Assembly: GCF_022698165.1 (NCBI RefSeq)
Contig: NZ_JALDAY010000012.1
Location: 248,001-312,000, forward strand
Length of the DNA stretch: 64,000 bases
Source: Streptomyces cylindrosporus
GTDB taxonomy: Bacteria; Actinomycetota; Actinomycetes; Streptomycetales; Streptomycetaceae
Direction: 5' to 3'
The notes under the pieces were generated by a model that saw only the letters and a list, made by a program, of their open reading frames with translations, did no database searches and had not been told where the DNA came from. The translations under genes were made by a program, and so were the position numbers. Below are positions 16,725 to 25,245 of this stretch, piece after piece. Within the stretch, counting starts at the first letter, position 1. Every line of letters begins with the position of its first letter.

Positions 16725-17607
16725 TCGCGCCCTGCATGATGCCGCCCACGATCTGCTTCCCGAACAGGATGAAGGCGAGCAGCAGCGGCAGGGTGCCCAG
16801 CAGCGCGCCCGCCATGATCACGGCCTGGTCGGGGACATAGCCGGTGCCGAGCGAGTTCAGGGCGACCTGCACGGTGGGGTTCTGCTGGTTCAGGGCGATG
16901 ATCGGCCACAGGAAGTCGTTCCAGGCGAACACGAAGGTCAGCAGCCCCAGTACGGCCATCGCGGGCCGCGCCGCCGGGAAGACCACGTGCCACACCACCC
17001 GCAGGCTGCTCGCGCCGTCCACCCGGGCCGCCTCGATCAGCTCGGTGGGCAGCGCCTGCACCAGGTACTGCCGCATGAAGAACGTACCGAAGGCGCTGAC
17101 CAGGGTGGGCAGGATGACCGTCTGCAGCTGGTTGGACCAGCCGAGGTCCGACATCCACAAGTACAGTGGTACGACGGCCAGTTGCGGCGGGATCATCATC
17201 GTGCCGATGGTCAGCAGCAGCAGGGTGCTCGAGAACCTGAACCGCAGCTTGGCGAAGGCGAACCCGGCGAGCGTGGAGAACACGACCGTGCCGATGGTGA
17301 TGGTACCGGCGACGATCGTGGAGTTGACCATCGCGGTGCCGAGCCCGGCCTGGTCCCACGCGGCCTGAAGGTTCTTGAACAGGTTCGCGCCGAACCACAG
17401 CGGCGGCGGCGACTGCGCGAGCCGCTCGTTGTTGCGGGAGGCCGCGATGGCCGTCCAGACCAGCGGGGCCAGCGAGATCAGCGCGAAGACCGTCAGGACG
17501 ACATAGGTGACCGGACCGGCGTGCATCTGCTTGCCCGCGCCCATGACCCGGCGGGACCGTCGCGGTTCCTTTCGCACCTGAGGTGCCGTCAGTTCACTCG
17601 TGGTCAT
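16714..17607 (-). CDS. cebG: Cellobiose/cellotriose ABC transporter permease
   Basis: 297-aa binding-protein-dependent permease of the sugar (MalG-like) type with about six transmembrane helices. The EAA loop that contacts the ATPase is ELIEAARVDGASSLRVVWHVVFPAARP. Its start overlaps the cebF stop (ATGA). It works with CebF and CebE; in Streptomyces the shared ATPase MsiK is encoded elsewhere, consistent with no ATPase gene here. Confidence 0.92.
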   Translation of the reverse strand: MTTSELTAPQVRKEPRRSRRVMGAGKQMHAGPVTYVVLTVFALISLAPLVWTAIAASRNNERLAQSPPPLWFGANLFKNLQAAWDQAGLGTAMVNSTIVAGTITIGTVVFSTLAGFAFAKLRFRFSSTLLLLTIGTMMIPPQLAVVPLYLWMSDLGWSNQLQTVILPTLVSAFGTFFMRQYLVQALPTELIEAARVDGASSLRVVWHVVFPAARPAMAVLGLLTFVFAWNDFLWPIIALNQQNPTVQVALNSLGTGYVPDQAVIMAGALLGTLPLLLAFILFGKQIVGGIMQGAIKG

Positions 17608-18629
17608 TGGGACTTCCTCAGCCGTCGGGTGATCAGCAGGTTGACCGCGGCGACGATCAGCAGGATCAGGAACATCGTCCAGGCGATCGCGGAGGCCTTG
17701 CCGAGGTTGCCGATGCCCCAGCCCTGGTCGTACATGTAGAGGCCGAGCGTCTGGTACTGGTGCGCGGAACCGCCCTTCGAGCCGCTGACCCCGCCGAACA
17801 GGAGCGGCTCACCGAACAGCTGCGTCGCGCCGATCGTGGAGACGACGATCGTGAACAGGATCGTCGGCCGCAGCATCGGGATCGTCACATGGCGGAACTG
17901 CTGCCAGCGGCCCGCGCCGTCGATCGCCGCCGACTCGTAGAGGTCGGAGGGGATCGCCTGCATCGCCGCGAGGTAGATCAGCGCGTTGTAGCCGGTCCAC
18001 CGCCAGATCACGATCGAGGAGACGGCGAACTGTCCGCCCCAGTCGGACTCGCGCCAGTTGATCGGGTCGATTCCCACGAAGTGGAGCAGCCAGTTGACCA
18101 TGCCGCCGTCCCACGAGTACAGCAGCGTGAAGACCAGCGTCGCCGCCGCCACCGAGGTGGCGTACGGGGTGAGCATCACGACCCGCCACAGGGTCGAGCC
18201 GCGCAGCCGGTAGTTGAGCAGATGCGCGATCCCGATCGCCATCAGCAGCTGCGGCACCGTGGAGATCACGCCGATGGTGAAGGTGTTCTCCAGGGCGTTC
18301 CAGAAGAACTCCGAGGACAGCAGGTTCTTGTAGTTGTCCAGGCCGGCCCAGGTCTGGTGGTCCAGGCCGGACAGCTGCACGTTGTGCAGCGAGTACCAGG
18401 CCGTGTAGAGGAGCGGTACGAGCCCGAAGGCCCCGAAGATGACGAAGAAGGGGGCGATGAACGCGTACGGGGACGCCTTCATGTCCCAGCGGTACAGCCG
18501 GCTGCGCCACGATTCGGGGCCGGGCGGCGTACCGCGACCGTGAGCGCCCCGGGCCGCGCCCGGCGGGGTGCCGGGCGCGGCGTCGGCGCTCGTCGCGGGA
18601 TGCGCGAGAGCCTGCTTGGAGCTGCTCAC
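17604..18629 (-). CDS. cebF: Cellobiose/cellotriose ABC transporter permease
   Basis: 341-aa MalF-like permease. A Pro/Ala-rich cytoplasmic N-terminus (about 45 residues) precedes six transmembrane helices; the EAA motif region is DLYESAAIDGAGRWQQFRHVTIP. The start is taken as the GTG (VSSSKQALAHP) overlapping the cebE stop (GTGA). The longer upstream frame is a shadow of cebE. It forms the membrane channel with CebG. Confidence 0.9.
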   Translation of the reverse strand: MSSSKQALAHPATSADAAPGTPPGAARGAHGRGTPPGPESWRSRLYRWDMKASPYAFIAPFFVIFGAFGLVPLLYTAWYSLHNVQLSGLDHQTWAGLDNYKNLLSSEFFWNALENTFTIGVISTVPQLLMAIGIAHLLNYRLRGSTLWRVVMLTPYATSVAAATLVFTLLYSWDGGMVNWLLHFVGIDPINWRESDWGGQFAVSSIVIWRWTGYNALIYLAAMQAIPSDLYESAAIDGAGRWQQFRHVTIPMLRPTILFTIVVSTIGATQLFGEPLLFGGVSGSKGGSAHQYQTLGLYMYDQGWGIGNLGKASAIAWTMFLILLIVAAVNLLITRRLRKSQ

Positions 18630-19951
18630 TGGCCGAGCACGTCCTTGACCTCGTTCTTGGCCGCGTCCCAGCCCTGCGTCGGGCTCTTGCCCTTCTGCTC
18701 GACCTGGAGGATGCCGACGTCCGTGATCGCGGTGTTGATCGGCTGGTCCTTGATGCCGAAGTACTGGACCGGGATGGTCTTGGCCGAGTCGGCGAAGATC
18801 TGGGTGATCGGCGCGTTCGAGAAGTAGGCCGTGGTGTCCGCGGCCGGCTTCAGGGTCGAGTACGCCGACGGGGTCGACGGGAAGCTCGCCTGCTTGGCGA
18901 AGACCTTGGCCTGCTGCTCGGGCGCGGTCAGCCACTTGGCCAGCGCGATGGCCTCCTTCTGGTGCTTGCTCGCCGTCGGCACACCGAGGAAGGACCCGCC
19001 CCAGTTGGACGCGGTCGGCGCGGCCGCCACGTCCCAGTTGCCCTTGCCGGAGTCACCGGACTTCTGCTCGATGTAGCCGATCATCCAGGCCGGGCAGGCC
19101 ACCGTCGCGAAGGAGCCCTTGGCGTAGCCCTGGTCCCAGGTCGGGTCGAACTGCTTCAGCTTGGCCGACATGTTGCTGGTCGCCACCGACATCGCGACGT
19201 CCCAGGCCTTCTTCACGCCGTCGGACTTGTCCCAGATGACGTTGCCGTCCTTGTCGTAGTACCGCTCGGTGCCGCCGCCGAGGGCCGCGTTGTAGACCGA
19301 GGAGGCCGAGTCCACGAACTTTGTGCCCGCGGGCGCCTTCTTCATGTACTCCTTGCCGACGTCGACGTACTTCGCCCAGTCGCCCTTCCACTCCGCGGCG
19401 AGCTTGGTGCGGTCGGTCTCCAGGCCGGCCTTCTTGAACAGGTCCTTGCGGTAGCAGATCGCCATCGGACCGACGTCGGTGCCGAGCCCGATGAGCTTCC
19501 CGTCCTTCGTCGTGGCCTGCGCGTTCTTCCAGTCCAGCCACTGCGACTTGTCGACGTCCTTGCCGAGGTCGACGAACTTGCTGCCCTGCGTCTGCACGGC
19601 CTCGGTGATGTTGCCGACCTCGATGGCCTGGATGTCGTCGGTGCCGGAGCCGGCCTGCAGCCGGGTCAGTACCTTGGGCCAGTACACGTCGGTACGGGTG
19701 GTGACGTTCTCCTTGATGCTGATGTCGGGGTGCAGCTTCATGTACTCGTCGTAGAGGCCGGCCTGCTTGTAGCCGAACACACCGAAGGTGCCGATGGTCA
19801 ACGTGGTCTTGCCCTTGGCGTTGCCGCCGTCGTTCGAGTTCGACGAGCCGTCGTCCGAGTCCTTGGAGCAGCCGGCCAGCAGCCCCGTAGTCAGCGCGGC
19901 GACGGCCGCCAGGGCCATCAGCCGGCGGGACCGTCGGGTACTCGTGCCCAT
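18626..19951 (-). CDS. cebE: Cellobiose/cellotriose-binding lipoprotein
   Basis: 441-aa extracellular solute-binding protein (family 1). The signal is MGTSTRRSRRLMALAAVAAL with lipobox LLAGC, then a Ser/Asn/Gly linker (DSDDGSSNSNDGGN). The mature part has the usual two-lobed sugar-binder pattern (QAIEVGNITEAV, YPKVLTRLQAGSG-like). The start has AGGAGG upstream. It is the first gene of cebEFG and its promoter region contains a perfect CebR box. It captures cello-oligosaccharides, which also induce the operon; in plant pathogens this signals virulence. Confidence 0.92.
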   Translation of the reverse strand: MGTSTRRSRRLMALAAVAALTTGLLAGCSKDSDDGSSNSNDGGNAKGKTTLTIGTFGVFGYKQAGLYDEYMKLHPDISIKENVTTRTDVYWPKVLTRLQAGSGTDDIQAIEVGNITEAVQTQGSKFVDLGKDVDKSQWLDWKNAQATTKDGKLIGLGTDVGPMAICYRKDLFKKAGLETDRTKLAAEWKGDWAKYVDVGKEYMKKAPAGTKFVDSASSVYNAALGGGTERYYDKDGNVIWDKSDGVKKAWDVAMSVATSNMSAKLKQFDPTWDQGYAKGSFATVACPAWMIGYIEQKSGDSGKGNWDVAAAPTASNWGGSFLGVPTASKHQKEAIALAKWLTAPEQQAKVFAKQASFPSTPSAYSTLKPAADTTAYFSNAPITQIFADSAKTIPVQYFGIKDQPINTAITDVGILQVEQKGKSPTQGWDAAKNEVKDVLGQ

Positions 19952-20305
19952 TTGCGTCCTCCTGTTGCCTGACGTGCCGACCCCCCGGCCAACTGCATTG
20001 GTGGCGCCCGTTCGTACTCGCTGCGGCTCGGGCGGGGAACGTGCGGGATGTGTATGTGTCAGGTACTGTGGGAGCGCTCCCACAAGTGATGTGTTGAAGG
20101 TTCGCCGGTTCGGGCGGGGGTGTCAAGGGAGCGGACGCGGAGTTATGCGTTCAGTTATCTGGACGTTAAGTGGAATAGCGGGGTCCGTGACCGGGTGTCC
20201 CTCGGGATGTCCTGACCTGGGAACGGCCGTCCCCGGCGGCGGTCACCGCCACCGGCGGGACTGTTAGATTCCAGGCCGACGTAGGTGCATGGGAGGGCGG
20301 AGCCA
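19952..20305. promoter_or_regulatory. Divergent cebE-cebR promoter region
   Basis: 354 bp with no gene. It holds the perfect CebR box at 20069-20082 and a locally AT-richer stretch around 20140-20180, probably including the cebR promoter. Nothing else distinctive was seen. Confidence 0.6.
20069..20082. promoter_or_regulatory. CebR operator upstream of cebE
   Basis: Perfect 14-bp palindrome TGGGAGCGCTCCCA, identical to the CebR consensus, about 120 bp upstream of the cebE start. Cellobiose or cellotriose releases CebR from such sites. Confidence 0.93.
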
Positions 20306-21364
20306 ATGGCAACAGGCCACGGAGCGCGGAGCCGCAGTGGGGGGCGGCCCACCCTCGAAGAGGTCGCCGCCCGCGCCGGCGTGGGCCGCGGCACGGTCTC
20401 CCGGGTGATCAACGGGTCGCCGCGGGTCAGCGACGCGACCCGCGCGGCGGTGGAGGCGGCCGTCGCCGAGCTCGGCTACGTGCCCAACACCGCGGCCCGC
20501 GCCCTCGCCGCCAACCGCACGGACGCGATCGCGCTGGTGGTCCCCGAGCCGGAGACGCGGTTCTTCGCGGAGCCGTACTTCTCGGACATGCTCAAGGGCG
20601 TCGGCGCCGAACTCTCCGACACCGAGATGCAGTTGCTGCTCATCTTCGCGGGCAGCGACCGCGAGCGCCGCCGCCTGGCGCAGTACCTGGCCGCGCACCG
20701 CGTGGACGGCGTGCTCCTCGTCTCCGTCCACGCCGACGACCCACTCCCCGACCTCCTCGCCCAGCTGGAGATCCCGGCGGTGATCAGCGGCCCCCGTTCC
20801 GCGGGGGAGACGCTGACCTCGGTCGACTCCGACAACTACGGCGGCGGCCGGTCCGCCGTGGAGCACCTGCTGTCCCGGGACCGCCGCAGGATCGCCCACA
20901 TCACCGGCCGCCTGGACGTGTACGGCGCCCAGCGCCGCGTCGAGGGCTACCGCGACGCCCTGCGCGACGCGGGCCACGAGGTGGACGAGAGCCTGATCGA
21001 GCCGGGCGACTTCACCGAGGAGGGCGGCCGCCGGGCGATGACGAGGCTGCTGGCCCGCTGCCCCGACCTGGACGCGGTCTTCGCCGGCTCGGACGTGATG
21101 GCGGCGGGCGCCCGCCAGGTGCTGCGCGAGGAGGGCCGCCGTATCCCCGACGACGTGGCCCTGATCGGCTACGACGACTCGGCCATAGCCCGCCACATGG
21201 ACCCGCCCCTCACCAGCGTCCGCCAGCCCATCGAGGAGATGGGCCGCCGCATGATCGACCTCCTCCTGGAGGAGATCGCGGACCGCAGGCCGGCGGTGTC
21301 GCGGGGGCTGGAGCGGCGGCAGGTGGTACTGGCGACGGAACTGGTGGAGCGGACGTCGTCCTGA
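20306..21364 (+). CDS. cebR: LacI-family cellobiose repressor
   Basis: 352 aa. The N-terminal LacI helix-turn-helix is PTLEEVAARAGVGRGTVSRV with hinge YVPNTAARALA, followed by a periplasmic-binding-protein-like effector domain (IGYDDSAIARHMDPPLTSV near the end). The start ATG (MATGHG) has GGGAGGGCGG upstream. It is divergent from cebEFG-bglC, which it represses by binding TGGGAGCGCTCCCA boxes; cello-oligosaccharides are the inducers. The identification is strongly supported by the boxes. Confidence 0.93.
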   Translation: MATGHGARSRSGGRPTLEEVAARAGVGRGTVSRVINGSPRVSDATRAAVEAAVAELGYVPNTAARALAANRTDAIALVVPEPETRFFAEPYFSDMLKGVGAELSDTEMQLLLIFAGSDRERRRLAQYLAAHRVDGVLLVSVHADDPLPDLLAQLEIPAVISGPRSAGETLTSVDSDNYGGGRSAVEHLLSRDRRRIAHITGRLDVYGAQRRVEGYRDALRDAGHEVDESLIEPGDFTEEGGRRAMTRLLARCPDLDAVFAGSDVMAAGARQVLREEGRRIPDDVALIGYDDSAIARHMDPPLTSVRQPIEEMGRRMIDLLLEEIADRRPAVSRGLERRQVVLATELVERTSS

Positions 21365-21429
21365 GGGTGGGCGGGATGCTTCCGGCCGAACGGTGGGCGG
21401 GTGTACGGGAGTTGGCGGGGCCGTGGCGT

Positions 21430-21945
21430 TCAGCTGGGTAGGACCAGGCGCCAGCGGCGTTCGCCGTCCTGCTCCTCGTCCGTCGGCTTGAGGCCCGCCG
21501 CCCGCGCCACCGCGGCGGACGCCGTGTGGTCGGGGTGGATGTGGGCGACGATCGTCTCGATGCCGGGGCGGGACGTCAGCCAGGTGACGAGTGCGCGGGC
21601 CGCTTCGGAGGCGAGGCCGCGGCCCTGCCACGAGGTGCCGACGACCCAGGCGATCTCGGCGGTGGGCGGGGCGATGGTGGCCTGGACGGTGCCGACGAGG
21701 TGGGACTCCTGGTGCAGGCGGAGAACCCAGTTGAGCCAGGTGACGGCGGGATCGGGGGAACCGGCCACCAGCCGTTCGTAGCGGGCGCGCAGGGCCTCGG
21801 GGGTGGCGGGGGCGCCGCCGATGAAGGTGTGCAGGGCCGGGTCGGACAGTACGGCGGCCATCTCGGCGGCGTGTTCGACGCGGAGGGGGAGGAGGTCGAG
21901 GCGGGCGGTGCGGATCACGTCGGCGGTGTGTGCGTCCCTGCTCAT
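21430..21945 (-). CDS. GNAT N-acetyltransferase (RimJ/RimL-like)
   Basis: 171 aa. The GNAT fold begins TARLDLLPLRVEHAAEMAAV and has the acetyl-CoA pyrophosphate-binding region GTSWQGRGLASEAARALV (Q/RxxGxG/A). It has the RimJ/L type of length and N-terminus (IRTARLDL). The acceptor may be a protein N-terminus, a small amine or an antibiotic; it cannot be told from sequence. It is convergent with cebR (65-bp gap) and downstream of tRNA-His on the same strand, separated by that gene's terminator. Confidence 0.82.
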   Translation of the reverse strand: MSRDAHTADVIRTARLDLLPLRVEHAAEMAAVLSDPALHTFIGGAPATPEALRARYERLVAGSPDPAVTWLNWVLRLHQESHLVGTVQATIAPPTAEIAWVVGTSWQGRGLASEAARALVTWLTSRPGIETIVAHIHPDHTASAAVARAAGLKPTDEEQDGERRWRLVLPS

Positions 21946-21947
21946 GC

Positions 21948-21984
21948 GGCCCCCGGAAAGACAGTCGGCCCCCGAAAGACAGTC
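21948..21984 (+). repeat. Tandem ~18-bp repeat before GNAT gene
   Basis: Two adjacent units, GGCCCCCGGAAAGACAGTC and GGCCCCCGAAAGACAGTC (one base indel), lie immediately upstream of the GNAT start. They would sit in its leader or ribosome-binding region. Confidence 0.7.
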
Positions 21985-22017
21985 AGCCGGTGACCCGTTG
22001 CTTCCGGGTCACCGGCT
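21985..22017 (-). terminator. Terminator of tRNA-His
   Basis: Perfect 13-bp stem AGCCGGTGACCCG with a 7-base loop, starting 11 bases beyond the 3' end of the tRNA gene on the minus strand. Confidence 0.75.
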
Positions 22018-22027
22018 GAGTGATCAG

Positions 22028-22100
22028 GGTGAGTGACGGGACTCGAACCCGCGACATCCTGGACCACAACCAGGTGCTCTACCAGCTGAGCTACACCCAC
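22028..22100 (-). tRNA. tRNA-His (anticodon GTG)
   Basis: Read on the minus strand it starts GTGGGTGTAGCTCAGCTGGT, has anticodon loop TTGTGGT (GTG) and a T-arm GGGTTCGAGTCCC. The 7-bp acceptor stem GTGGGTG pairs with CACTCAC with one G-U. The base before position 1 is G (22101), giving the G-1 typical of tRNA-His opposite discriminator C. CCA is not encoded. Confidence 0.96.
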
Positions 22101-22216
22101 CACGACCGGAGGTTGGACTTTGTGGTTTCCCCGACCGGCCGAGAAAAAGTGTACAGGGTCCGAAGGGGTGCTCGCGCACGGCTTTCCGGGGCCCCCTCCG
22201 CGGGGCCCCGCCGCCC

Positions 22217-22819
22217 CTACTGAGCAGGCAGGACGTGCTTTGCGGCGATCGTCCTCGCGGTGTCCGAATCGGGGCCCGGCTGGGGTACGAAGATGGACTC
22301 GCGGTAGTAGCGCAGCTCGGCGATCGACTCGCGGATGTCGGCGAGGGCGCGGTGGTTGCCGTTCTTCTCGGGGCTGTTGAAGTAGGCGCGCGGGTACCAG
22401 CGGCGGGCCAGCTCCTTGACCGAGGAGACGTCGACGATGCGGTAGTGGAGGTAGCCCTCCAGCGCTGCCATGTCCCGGGCCAGGAAGCCGCGGTCGGTGC
22501 CGACCGAGTTGCCGCACAGGGGGGCCTTGCCGGGTTCCTTCACGTGCTCGCGGACGTAGGAGAGCACCTGCTCCTCCGCCTCCGCGAGCGTCGTGCCGCC
22601 GGCGAGTTCGTCCAGCAGGCCGGACGCGGTGTGCATCTGGCGGACCACCTCCGGCATCGTCTCCAGGGCCCTGGCCGGCGGACGGATGACGATGTCGACG
22701 CCGTCGCCGAGGATGTTCAGCTCGGAGTCGGTGACGAGGGCGGCCACCTCGATGAGCGCGTCGTCGGACAGCGAGAGGCCGGTCATCTCGCAGTCGATCC
22801 ACACCATGCGATCGTTCAT
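22217..22819 (-). CDS. orn: Oligoribonuclease
   Basis: 200-aa DEDDh 3'-5' exonuclease that degrades 2-5 nt RNAs and pGpG (the c-di-GMP breakdown product). The N-terminal catalytic motif is WIDCEMTGL (D and E), with YRESIFVPQ and HRALADIRESIAELRYY carrying the C-terminal His/Asp. The start MNDRMVWIDCE is used; a second Met lies 12 bases in. It is located just upstream of adpA on the same strand, the arrangement known for ornA-adpA in Streptomyces, where loss of Orn slows growth and aerial development. Confidence 0.95.
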   Translation of the reverse strand: MNDRMVWIDCEMTGLSLSDDALIEVAALVTDSELNILGDGVDIVIRPPARALETMPEVVRQMHTASGLLDELAGGTTLAEAEEQVLSYVREHVKEPGKAPLCGNSVGTDRGFLARDMAALEGYLHYRIVDVSSVKELARRWYPRAYFNSPEKNGNHRALADIRESIAELRYYRESIFVPQPGPDSDTARTIAAKHVLPAQ

Positions 22820-22934
22820 GCGACCACCCTAAAGCTGGCGTGAGCTTTTGGGTGCCCCGGCGTTGGGGTCGGCGTACCCAGGGGGCTGCCGCCCCCTGGA
22901 CCCCCGCTTCGGCCTGGACGGCCTCGTCCTCAAA

Positions 22935-22970
22935 CGCCGGACGGGCTGAAAAGAAAGAGCCCGTCCGGCG
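22935..22970 (-). terminator. Terminator downstream of adpA
   Basis: Perfect 13-bp stem CGCCGGACGGGCT with a 10-base loop, 14 bases after the adpA stop on its strand. The stretch 22900-22950 also matches, from memory, a sequence very common between Streptomyces genes. Confidence 0.8.
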
Positions 22971-22983
22971 TCACACGGTCACG

Positions 22984-24225
22984 TCACGTCCCGCTGCGCT
23001 GCCCCGGCAAAGTCGCCCTGCCGGTGACGTACATCTCGCGGCCGTTCTCCACCGACGCCGTCGCCGCCGTCGACAGGGACGCGCCGGAACCCACCGCGCT
23101 CGCCGCCGCGCGCCTGCTCTGCAGCGGGACGGGGCCCTCCGGGTGCAGGGCGGGGCCCGGTACCGCGGGTCCCGTCGGGCCTTCCGCGTCCGTCGGCTTG
23201 TCGCCCTGGGGGCGGCGGGCCCGGTACGCGGCGCGGTACGCCGCCGGGGACGAGCCGAGCTGGCGGCGGAAGTGGCCGCGCAGGGCCACCGGCGAGCGGA
23301 AGCCGCAGCGGCCCGCGACCTCGTCCACCGAGTAGTCCGACGTCTCCAGGAGGCGCTGTGCCTGCAGGACCCGCTGCGTGATCAGCCACTGCAGCGGGGC
23401 GCTGCCCGTCAGCGAGCGGAAGCGGCGGTCGAAGGTGCGGCGGCTCATGTACGCGCGTGCCGCCAGCGTCTCCACGTCGAACTGCTCGTGCAGGTGCTCC
23501 AGCGCCCAGGCGACGACCTCGGCGAGCGGGTCGGCGCCGATCTCCTCTGGTAAAGAGCGGTCCAGGTAGCGCTCCTGGCCTCCTGTCCGGCGCGGGGGGA
23601 CGACCAGGCGGCGGGCGAGCGCGCCGGCCGCCTCGTTGCCGTGGTCCGTCCGCACGATGTGCAGACAGAGGTCGATTCCGGCCGCCGTACCGGCCGAGGT
23701 CAGTACGTCCCCGTCGTCGACGAAGAGTTCTCTCGGATCCACGTGCACCGACGGATAGCGCTTGGCCAGCGTCGGCGCGTACATCCAGTGCGTGGTCGCG
23801 GGACGGCCGTCCAGCAGGCCGGCCGCGGCGAGGACGAAGGCACCCGTGCACAGCCCGACGATGCGGGCGCCCTCCTCGTGCGCCCGGCGCAGAGCGTCGA
23901 GCGCCTCCTCCGGCGGCGGCGAAGTGATCGAGCGCCAGGCCGGCACGACGACCGTGCCCGCGCGTGAGATCGCTTCCAGGCCATGTGGCGCGGTGAGTTC
24001 CAGGCCCCCTGTGGTCCGCAGTGGGCCTTCCTCGCCGCCGCACACCAGCAGTCGGTAGCGCGGCACGCCGGCGTCCTGGCGGTCGATCCCGAACACCGAC
24101 AGCGGTATGGAACTCTCGAAGATGGGGCCGCCGCTGAACAGCAGCACCGCGACGATCTCCTTGCGGCGTCGCCCGGAAAGCTTCCGGGCCGCGGCTTCCG
24201 GCGCGGCAGTGGAGTCGTGGCTCAT
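22984..24225 (-). CDS. adpA: AdpA/BldH developmental master regulator (AraC family)
   Basis: 413 aa. The N-terminal DJ-1/ThiJ/PfpI-like dimerisation domain covers about 27-195 (IVAVLLFSGGPIFESSIPLSVFG, VGLCTGAFVLAAAGLLDGR with Cys). The AraC/XylS double helix-turn-helix spans about 235-335 (VETLAARAYMSRRTFDRRF; VDEVAGRCGFRSPVALRGHF). The C-terminus is low complexity. An in-frame TTA (Leu 225) lies between the domains, so translation needs the bldA tRNA. AdpA activates hundreds of genes for aerial growth and secondary metabolism. The gene is followed by orn on the same strand and preceded by an unusually long non-coding leader. Confidence 0.96.
   Translation of the reverse strand: MSHDSTAAPEAAARKLSGRRRKEIVAVLLFSGGPIFESSIPLSVFGIDRQDAGVPRYRLLVCGGEEGPLRTTGGLELTAPHGLEAISRAGTVVVPAWRSITSPPPEEALDALRRAHEEGARIVGLCTGAFVLAAAGLLDGRPATTHWMYAPTLAKRYPSVHVDPRELFVDDGDVLTSAGTAAGIDLCLHIVRTDHGNEAAGALARRLVVPPRRTGGQERYLDRSLPEEIGADPLAEVVAWALEHLHEQFDVETLAARAYMSRRTFDRRFRSLTGSAPLQWLITQRVLQAQRLLETSDYSVDEVAGRCGFRSPVALRGHFRRQLGSSPAAYRAAYRARRPQGDKPTDAEGPTGPAVPGPALHPEGPVPLQSRRAAASAVGSGASLSTAATASVENGREMYVTGRATLPGQRSGT
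23551..23553 (-). promoter_or_regulatory. TTA (bldA-dependent) codon in adpA
   Basis: Leu 225 in ..DRSLPEEIG.. is encoded by TTA. It sits in the interdomain linker, the conserved position in Streptomyces adpA. It is the only in-frame TTA I noticed in the genes of this window, though I did not check every codon. Confidence 0.93.
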
Positions 24226-24603
24226 ACTGCTAAGCCCCCCTCGGTGGTCGCGGCTCCTCGGTTGTGTCGCTCCTGCACGTTTCCCCTCGGTCCTGCACGA
24301 GTCCCCCGCCGTAAGACGTCAAGATCGAATCTACTGTGTTGCGCGGTGCCGGGGTGACCCAGTTCGGGAACCGGCACATTGTCGACATGGCAACTTGGCG
24401 TGAAGCATTCGATCACGAAGCGTTGCACTCGTGGGCCGTGCAGGGAAGTGCGCCTTGTCGCGGTGGCCAATCCACGTAGGGTGCGCGGGGCCCTATGACC
24501 CCTGTTCGTGCAGGTCGAACGGGGGTTGGGGGGTGGTGCGGGGTAGGCATGCGCGGGGTGGGGAAGTTGGCTGAAAAGCGTCGGGCGCGTGCATCGAAAC
24601 CGG
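24226..24603 (-). promoter_or_regulatory. adpA upstream regulatory region
   Basis: 378 bp without a convincing gene. On the minus strand a TTGACG (24317-24322) could be a -35 box. TGGCGTGAAG (24396-24405, plus strand) matches the AdpA consensus TGGCSNGWWY at nine of ten positions, suggesting autoregulation. An inverted pair GTGCCGG/CCGGCAC flanks 24340-24376. The long leader fits adpA control at both transcription and mRNA level. These sites are by eye only. Confidence 0.45.
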
Positions 24604-24936
24604 TCAGCCGACCGGTGTATTTCCCCCGGTGTGACGTCCGCCTCTGTGTGCGCCCGTACCCGTTCTGTGACGGCGGCCCCGGTGCGGGGCGCTCTCCTCG
24701 GCCAGGAGCCTGGCCGCGCCGCGCTCGGACTGCCGCAGCAGCAGCCGGCACACGGCCGTCACGGCGGCCAGGCCGAGCGCCGTGCCGGCGGTGCCGGCGA
24801 GCGAGGTGCCGTACCAGAGGAGGATCACCGGAACCAGGACGCAGCTGAAGGCCGCCCAGCGGACGACGTCGGTCGCCGAGTCCTGGGGCGGGTTGGTCGC
24901 GCGGGGGGAGTCGGGGGTGGGGTGCGGTCCGGACAT
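24604..24936 (-). CDS. Small membrane protein, 110 aa
   Basis: The start MSGPHPTPDSP has AGGGAG upstream. There are two hydrophobic helices (residues about 28-48 and 50-68: FSCVLVPVILLWYGTSLAG, GTALGLAAVTAVCRLLL) between a Pro-rich N-terminus and an Arg/His-rich C-terminus (HRGRRHRTGTGAHRGGRH). The function is unknown. The basic tail could bind nucleic acid or lipid head groups. Confidence 0.6.
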   Translation of the reverse strand: MSGPHPTPDSPRATNPPQDSATDVVRWAAFSCVLVPVILLWYGTSLAGTAGTALGLAAVTAVCRLLLRQSERGAARLLAEESAPHRGRRHRTGTGAHRGGRHTGGNTPVG

Positions 24937-25245
24937 GCGTGCTCCCTGGGGCTGGGTCACGGGGTTCAACGCGTGTTCGACCCGTCGGTCACTGTGCGCG
25001 GGGCCCCGGACGGCCCCCGGGGAAGTGAATCCTGTGCAAACCGCCTGTACAGCGCAGCAACCATTGCGTTACGGGCGTCCCCTCGTGCATGCTCCCTGGA
25101 ACCCCCACGAGCCGTGGGCGGGATCTGGGCGAAGGAGGCGTGCCGCCGTACCCTTGGGGGTATGGGCGTGGGAAGACCATTCCCGGACACAGCTTCGCCG
25201 CACGTTGTTGTCCCTCCCACAAAGGATCAAAACGCCGAGACAGCC
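24937..25245. other. Divergent intergenic region upstream of USP gene
   Basis: 309 bp between the small membrane protein and the universal stress protein. An AAGGAGG lies at 25131-25137 but not in position for a clear start. An in-frame ATG at 25162 could extend the USP by 28 residues. I see no firm operator. Confidence 0.4.

Noticed and set aside
22028..22101. tRNA-His as an integration site (att) for a mobile element
   Set aside because: No integrase gene or repeated tRNA 3' end was seen nearby.
24587..24625. ArpA-like (A-factor receptor) site upstream of adpA
   Set aside because: ACCGGT half-sites are present but do not fit the known ArpA consensus well enough.
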